The notes beneath the pieces were generated by a model. That model saw only the letters and a program-made list of their open reading frames with translations. It did not search any database and was not told the origin of the DNA. The translations under genes and the position numbers were made by a program. A DNA stretch of 64,000 bases from Mycolicibacterium austroafricanum (GTDB lineage: Bacteria > Actinomycetota > Actinomycetes > Mycobacteriales > Mycobacteriaceae), in assembly GCF_000612725.1 (NCBI RefSeq), contig NZ_HG964456.1:1-64000 (forward strand), read 5' to 3'. The first letter of the stretch is position 1, and every line of letters starts with the position of its first letter. Positions 60,741-64,000 of the stretch are shown piece after piece.

Positions 60741-61452
60741 TGGGGACCCCCTGCCCTCCGTACTGTCCTTCGCATAGCCGCCCGTCACACGGCTTGACGA
60801 TGCGATCGAAGCGGTGCTCGTCAGCGACGAAGTGGCTAATGATCAGCACCGACCGTCCGTCGTCGCGACGACGGGCCACCAGATCCCAGAACTTCAGATA
60901 GGTGTCCCAATCGAAGCCGGCATAGGGCTCATCCAGCAGCAGCACTTGCGGGTCGGCCAGCATCGCCAATGTCAGGTTGAGCTTGGCCAGCGTGCCGCCC
61001 GACAACCGATCCGCCCGTGTGCCGGCGTATCGTTCAAATCCCAACGCCTCGTAGAGATCTCGGCGCGCGCGCCGTTCGGCCTCATGCGTCATACGGTAGG
61101 CGCGCGCGAACAGCTCAATGTGCTCATCACAGGTCAGGCGTTCGTATACCACCGGCTGCTGCGGGCAATAGCCCAGCACGCCGGAGCGGGCCACCGTGCC
61201 CGCGTCTGGGGCAAGCTCGCCAACCAAGATCTTCATGATTGTTGACTTGCCTGAGCCGTTCTCCCCAACAAGACCGACCACTTCGCCAGGCTGCAGCGTC
61301 AGATCGACGCCGCGCAGCACCTGCTGGTGGTGCGAGATCGGCCAGGTGCCGCGGCGAAACGACTTCTCGATACCGCCGGCCGTTAACACCGCGGCGGCGG
61401 CCTCGACCACCGGCAGCTTCGTTATGGCGTCGGTCCCAGTGGTGTGATTCAT
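60721..61452 (-). CDS. ABC transporter ATP-binding protein
   Basis: A 243-residue ATPase with Walker A GENGSGKST, Q-loop GYCPQQ, signature LSGGT, Walker B LLLDEP and switch IISHFVADEHRF. Its ATG overlaps the stop of the methyltransferase-like gene (ATGA) and its end overlaps the permease start. It energises the exporter encoded next to it. Confidence 0.93.
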   Translation of the reverse strand: MNHTTGTDAITKLPVVEAAAAVLTAGGIEKSFRRGTWPISHHQQVLRGVDLTLQPGEVVGLVGENGSGKSTIMKILVGELAPDAGTVARSGVLGYCPQQPVVYERLTCDEHIELFARAYRMTHEAERRARRDLYEALGFERYAGTRADRLSGGTLAKLNLTLAMLADPQVLLLDEPYAGFDWDTYLKFWDLVARRRDDGRSVLIISHFVADEHRFDRIVKPCDGRLCEGQYGGQGVPSDDRSP

Positions 61453-62210
61453 GACCGACCTCCTGCGTGGGAGCCGTCGGTGCTGGGCGGTGGCGAGGCG
61501 CCGGTGGGCAGGGGCGGCGGTGTCGGGCGATGCCAGGCGGTGCGGCTGTCACCGGAGTGAGCGGTTTCCGGCACGGTTTGGGGACGAGATCGCAAGTGCG
61601 GCATGAATGCCGGAGTGCGTGCCGTGTACGCGTTCCATGCGGGGCCGAATTGGTCCGCCGCGTCGCGTTCTTCGCTGCGCGCCAGCCGCGCGTAGACGTA
61701 AACCAGCACTGGGAACATCATCAGTGTGGGAATCGTCGGCCACTGCAGCAAGAAGCCGAGCATGACTAGTAGGAAGCCGTCGTATTGCGGGTGACGTACC
61801 CAGGCATACGGGCCGGTTGTGGCGAGTCGATCGGCTTGGGCGGCCGCATGCAAGTGTCGCCAGGCGACCGCGATCAGCCAGAAACCGCCACCGATCGCCG
61901 CGTAGCTGGCCAGATGAAAGGGGCTCAGGTGCGGGTCGCCGGTCCAGCCGATGAGGTCGTTCCACAGGTGCCCGCCGGCGTGGGTGTCACGTAGGAGCGG
62001 GAAGCGCGATCCCAGCCAGCCGCCGAGCAGGTACACGGTCAACGGGACGCCGTACATCTCGGTGAACAACGCCACCAAGAACGCGGTGTAGCCGCCCATT
62101 GCCCGCCAATCTCGATGCGTTCTCGGACGAAAGAAGCTCAGCCCAAAAGCCATGAACAACAACGTGTTCACGATCACTAGCGGCCATAATCCGTAGGCTG
62201 CATCTGCCAT
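61449..62210 (-). CDS. Isoprenylcysteine methyltransferase-like membrane protein
   Basis: A 253-residue protein with about six helices, an ICMT/PEMT signature (TTGPYAWVRHPQYDGFLLVMLGF), a conserved SEERDAADQFGPAWNAY end, and a Pro-rich tail of about 45 residues. ATG 62210 has AGGAGG eight bases before. Related to but distinct from the copy at 39762. SAM-dependent methylation of a membrane substrate is the likely activity, possibly the cargo of the ABC exporter. Confidence 0.8.
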   Translation of the reverse strand: MADAAYGLWPLVIVNTLLFMAFGLSFFRPRTHRDWRAMGGYTAFLVALFTEMYGVPLTVYLLGGWLGSRFPLLRDTHAGGHLWNDLIGWTGDPHLSPFHLASYAAIGGGFWLIAVAWRHLHAAAQADRLATTGPYAWVRHPQYDGFLLVMLGFLLQWPTIPTLMMFPVLVYVYARLARSEERDAADQFGPAWNAYTARTPAFMPHLRSRPQTVPETAHSGDSRTAWHRPTPPPLPTGASPPPSTDGSHAGGRS

Positions 62211-62246
62211 CGCCAAGACCTCCTGATCGGTGATGGACGTGGAGGT

Positions 62247-62474
62247 TTATGACCGTCCCGCAGAGTCGCGATGCTCCGGCGTATCGGACCGGTCATGCTT
62301 GGTGTCGTTACCGTGCCCGCCGCCCATTCCGCCCATCATGAACATCATCATCAATGGGCATGCCAGCGCAAAGAGCAGCAGCGCCGACGTCGACAGCGGA
62401 ACACCGATGGCCAGCGCAGTTACGAAAGCGGCGGCCAAGGCCAAGGCGTACCAGGGTAGGTACTGTGTTTTCAT
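62247..62474 (-). CDS. DUF2933-like small membrane protein
   Basis: A 75-residue protein with two helices joined by a short turn, a Met-rich end (CPLMMMFMMGGMGGGHG) and a charged His/Asp tail. This is the DUF2933 style found near copper genes. It is first in the ABC operon, 66 bases from a BlaI-type dyad. Confidence 0.72.
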   Translation of the reverse strand: MKTQYLPWYALALAAAFVTALAIGVPLSTSALLLFALACPLMMMFMMGGMGGGHGNDTKHDRSDTPEHRDSAGRS

Positions 62475-62539
62475 CTCGAGGTCCTTCCGTTCGGGCCGCC
62501 CTCAAGCATGCGCTTCTACCCTGGCGATGCCCATGGAAC

Positions 62540-62557
62540 TACGTAGGTGATACGTAG
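62540..62557 (-). promoter_or_regulatory. BlaI-type operator before the DUF2933/ABC operon
   Basis: TACGTAGGTGATACGTAG fits the dyad. A lone palindrome GCTACGTAGC lies at 62764-62773. Confidence 0.6.
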
Positions 62558-62992
62558 GACGAAAGTCCCTGTCTGATTCGCCCAGAGGCCCTATGGCGGA
62601 CCCGCCAACGCGATCGTTCTCGTCGGCGTCGGCATCGGCGTCGGTGCTGGCATCGGCGGTAGGCGTCGCATCCGGTCTGCGGCACGGTCATCACGAGCCG
62701 GCGGTGTGAAACCCGATCACCACGATCGGACACGCGGACGATCACGGTCGTGCGGCGCCACCCGCTACGTAGCCGGTCGTCGAGTCAGCCGGCACGCCAG
62801 CGACACCGGCGCCTGTCGAGGCTCCTTCGCCTGAGTCGCTTCGCCACGAAACGGGCGTTGATCACAACCACGACGAGTAGCGAGTCAACCGCGGCCCGGT
62901 GGACTGGTACGTCGAGAACTTCGTCAGGTGTACGTGATGGGGGCAAAAAGGCGCCTTGCTGACTGTCGCACCACCTACTGGGAGTGCCTTCG
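62558..62992. other. Intergenic, no recognised gene
   Basis: About 435 bases. Apart from the lone GCTACGTAGC dyad I see nothing. Confidence 0.4.
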
Positions 62993-63923
62993 TTAGATCT
63001 GCCAGTCTTGGGCGCCGTCGTTTTGGTTGTAGGTGCCGACGGAGTTCTTGACGACCACGGGGTCTCCACTGCCGAAGTTGTCATAGAACCATTGAGCGTT
63101 GGCCGGACTGAGGTTTGGACACCCGTGGCTTACGTTGCGCTTGTCTTGATCGTTGACTGACCAGGGCGCGCTGTGAACGAATATGCCGCTGTTGTCGATG
63201 CGAACTGCGTCCTGCACCTTCAGCTTGTAGCCTTCAGCCGAATCGATGGGGACGCCGTACGTCGAGGAGTCCATGACGATATACGCGAACTTCTCCAACA
63301 CGTAGTAGGTGCCGTTGGGGGTTTCGTAACCCTTCTTACCGAGAGAGACGGGAAAAGTCTTCTCCAGCTTGCCGTTGCGCATGATCTCCATCTGGTGAGT
63401 GCTGTCATCGATGGTTGCGACGAGCGCATCGCCGGTCCGGAAGCTCGACTTGGTCCCGCTGGCATCGATGTTCACCGTTGTGTTGGCAGGCCAGAAGTCG
63501 ATGGGTCGCCACCGAAGCTGGGTGTCATTCATCCAGTAGAACTTGCCGGGCACGGGCGGGTTGGAGGAGATGTGAACCGCTTGCTCTGCTATAGAGCGGT
63601 CGGCGATCGGCCGTTAAAAGTTGATGATGATCGGCTTGGCCACCCCGACCATCGCGCGATTGACGGGATTGAACGTCGGCGGCGCGAACAAGCCCGGCCG
63701 GGGGCGCCGGCCGTGAAGGATCACTTAGCGGACCCTGGATCGAATCGGGGGAGAGGACGAACGGTTCTGGCGGGGATCCCGGCATTGCCATCGGATCGAT
63801 CGGCGCCGGCGGTCCGGGAAGGGGCGGCTCCGCCGCAGCGGAGCCGGTGCTCAGCATTAGTGCGCCGGCGAGGCCAGTCGCGGCCAACATCAGTCCCAGC
63901 TTGCGCACTAGCCGCCGCTCCAT
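62993..63923 (-). pseudogene. L,D-transpeptidase, dead copy
   Basis: A paralogue of the gene at 30849. The C-terminal catalytic part is intact in sequence (FVHSAPWS, RNVSHGCPNLS). The gene is interrupted twice: the signal peptide and linker (from ATG 63923) run into a wrong frame near 63700. In the restored frame the codon after IIINF is TAA (about 63614-63616), where the intact copy has a glutamine codon. A truncated product from ATG 63553 would lack a signal peptide. Confidence 0.85.
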
Positions 63924-63987
63924 AACCGGTCTCCTCGCCTAGATTCTTCCGCCGTGCAACCCAAGAAGCACGACGAGTACTTCCAGA

Positions 63988-64000
63988 TCTACTACCTACG
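63988..64000 (-). promoter_or_regulatory. Partial BlaI-type operator at the window edge
   Basis: TCTACTACCTACG is cut by the window end. It is placed as expected for the promoter of the Ldt copy at 62993. Confidence 0.35.

Noticed and set aside
1..64000. tRNA, rRNA, replication or conjugation genes
   Set aside because: I scanned for such features and saw none; the plasmid or island idea therefore rests on gene content and decay only.

Overview
The window looks like an accessory region (plasmid or genomic island) of a fast-growing Mycobacterium/Mycolicibacterium-type actinobacterium. The basis is high GC content, GTG starts, many ATGA/GTGA overlaps, and mycobacterial families (RipA-like NlpC/P60, Ldt with BIg domain, Rv0102-like CopD-CtaG fusion, sensorless BlaR-like M56 protease with BlaI, DUF305 lipoproteins, MmcO-like oxidase). 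Decayed genes (IS3 transposase, LigC, a response regulator, a CopD-like protein, two Ldt/NlpC-type genes, a cyclase) fit a mobile or rearranged context. I saw no rRNA, tRNA, CRISPR array, replication origin or conjugation gene.

Layout. 1-8.2 kb: IS3 remnant, an L,D-transpeptidase, a membrane spermidine-synthase-like protein, CbtA, a lytic transglycosylase, a CPBP protease, and CopC next to a decayed partner. 8.3-23.4 kb: a peptidoglycan and respiration block with RipA-like hydrolase, CtaE, a TlpA-like thioredoxin, CtaG-like assembly factor, DUF305, M56 protease plus BlaI, M23 peptidase, CtaD, CcsA and an OatA-like acyltransferase. 23.8-27.2 kb: P1B-4 ATPase coupled to a nucleotidyl cyclase-YHS fusion. 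27.3-38.6 kb: Met-rich proteins, LigC relic, a second Ldt, CcdA, CopD-CtaG fusion, DUF305, DsbA-like protein, serine hydrolase, broken NlpC/P60. 39-46 kb: broken second cyclase-YHS gene, methyltransferase-like, AraC and sterol-desaturase-like genes, then a CadC-like ArsR with SPC-type ATPase, DUF3703 and HXXEE proteins. 46.7-57.9 kb: copper block with CPD-type ATPase, DUF302, DUF305, a two-component system, multicopper oxidase, CopA, CopZ and CsoR. 58-64 kb: a minus-strand ABC/methyltransferase/DUF2933 operon and a dead Ldt copy.

The most striking observation is a recurring 18-bp dyad, roughly TAC(G/T)TA-N6-TA(C/G)GTAG or close variants, before at least a dozen genes: three Ldt genes, RipA-like, M23, NlpC/P60, serine hydrolase, ctaE, the tlpA/ctaG genes, ctaD, ccsA, ccdA, DUF305 and a DUF2933/ABC operon. 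It also occurs in weaker form before blaI itself. I infer that BlaI plus the sensorless M56 protease controls a joint programme of cell-wall remodelling and cytochrome oxidase/cytochrome c assembly.

A second regulatory layer is an 11-bp-phased direct repeat (core TCTT) before the CPD ATPase, DUF302/DUF305 and the two-component system itself. A third is a mirrored pair of CsoR-type palindromes before csoR-copZ-copA. All functional assignments come from reading motifs; no database search was run.
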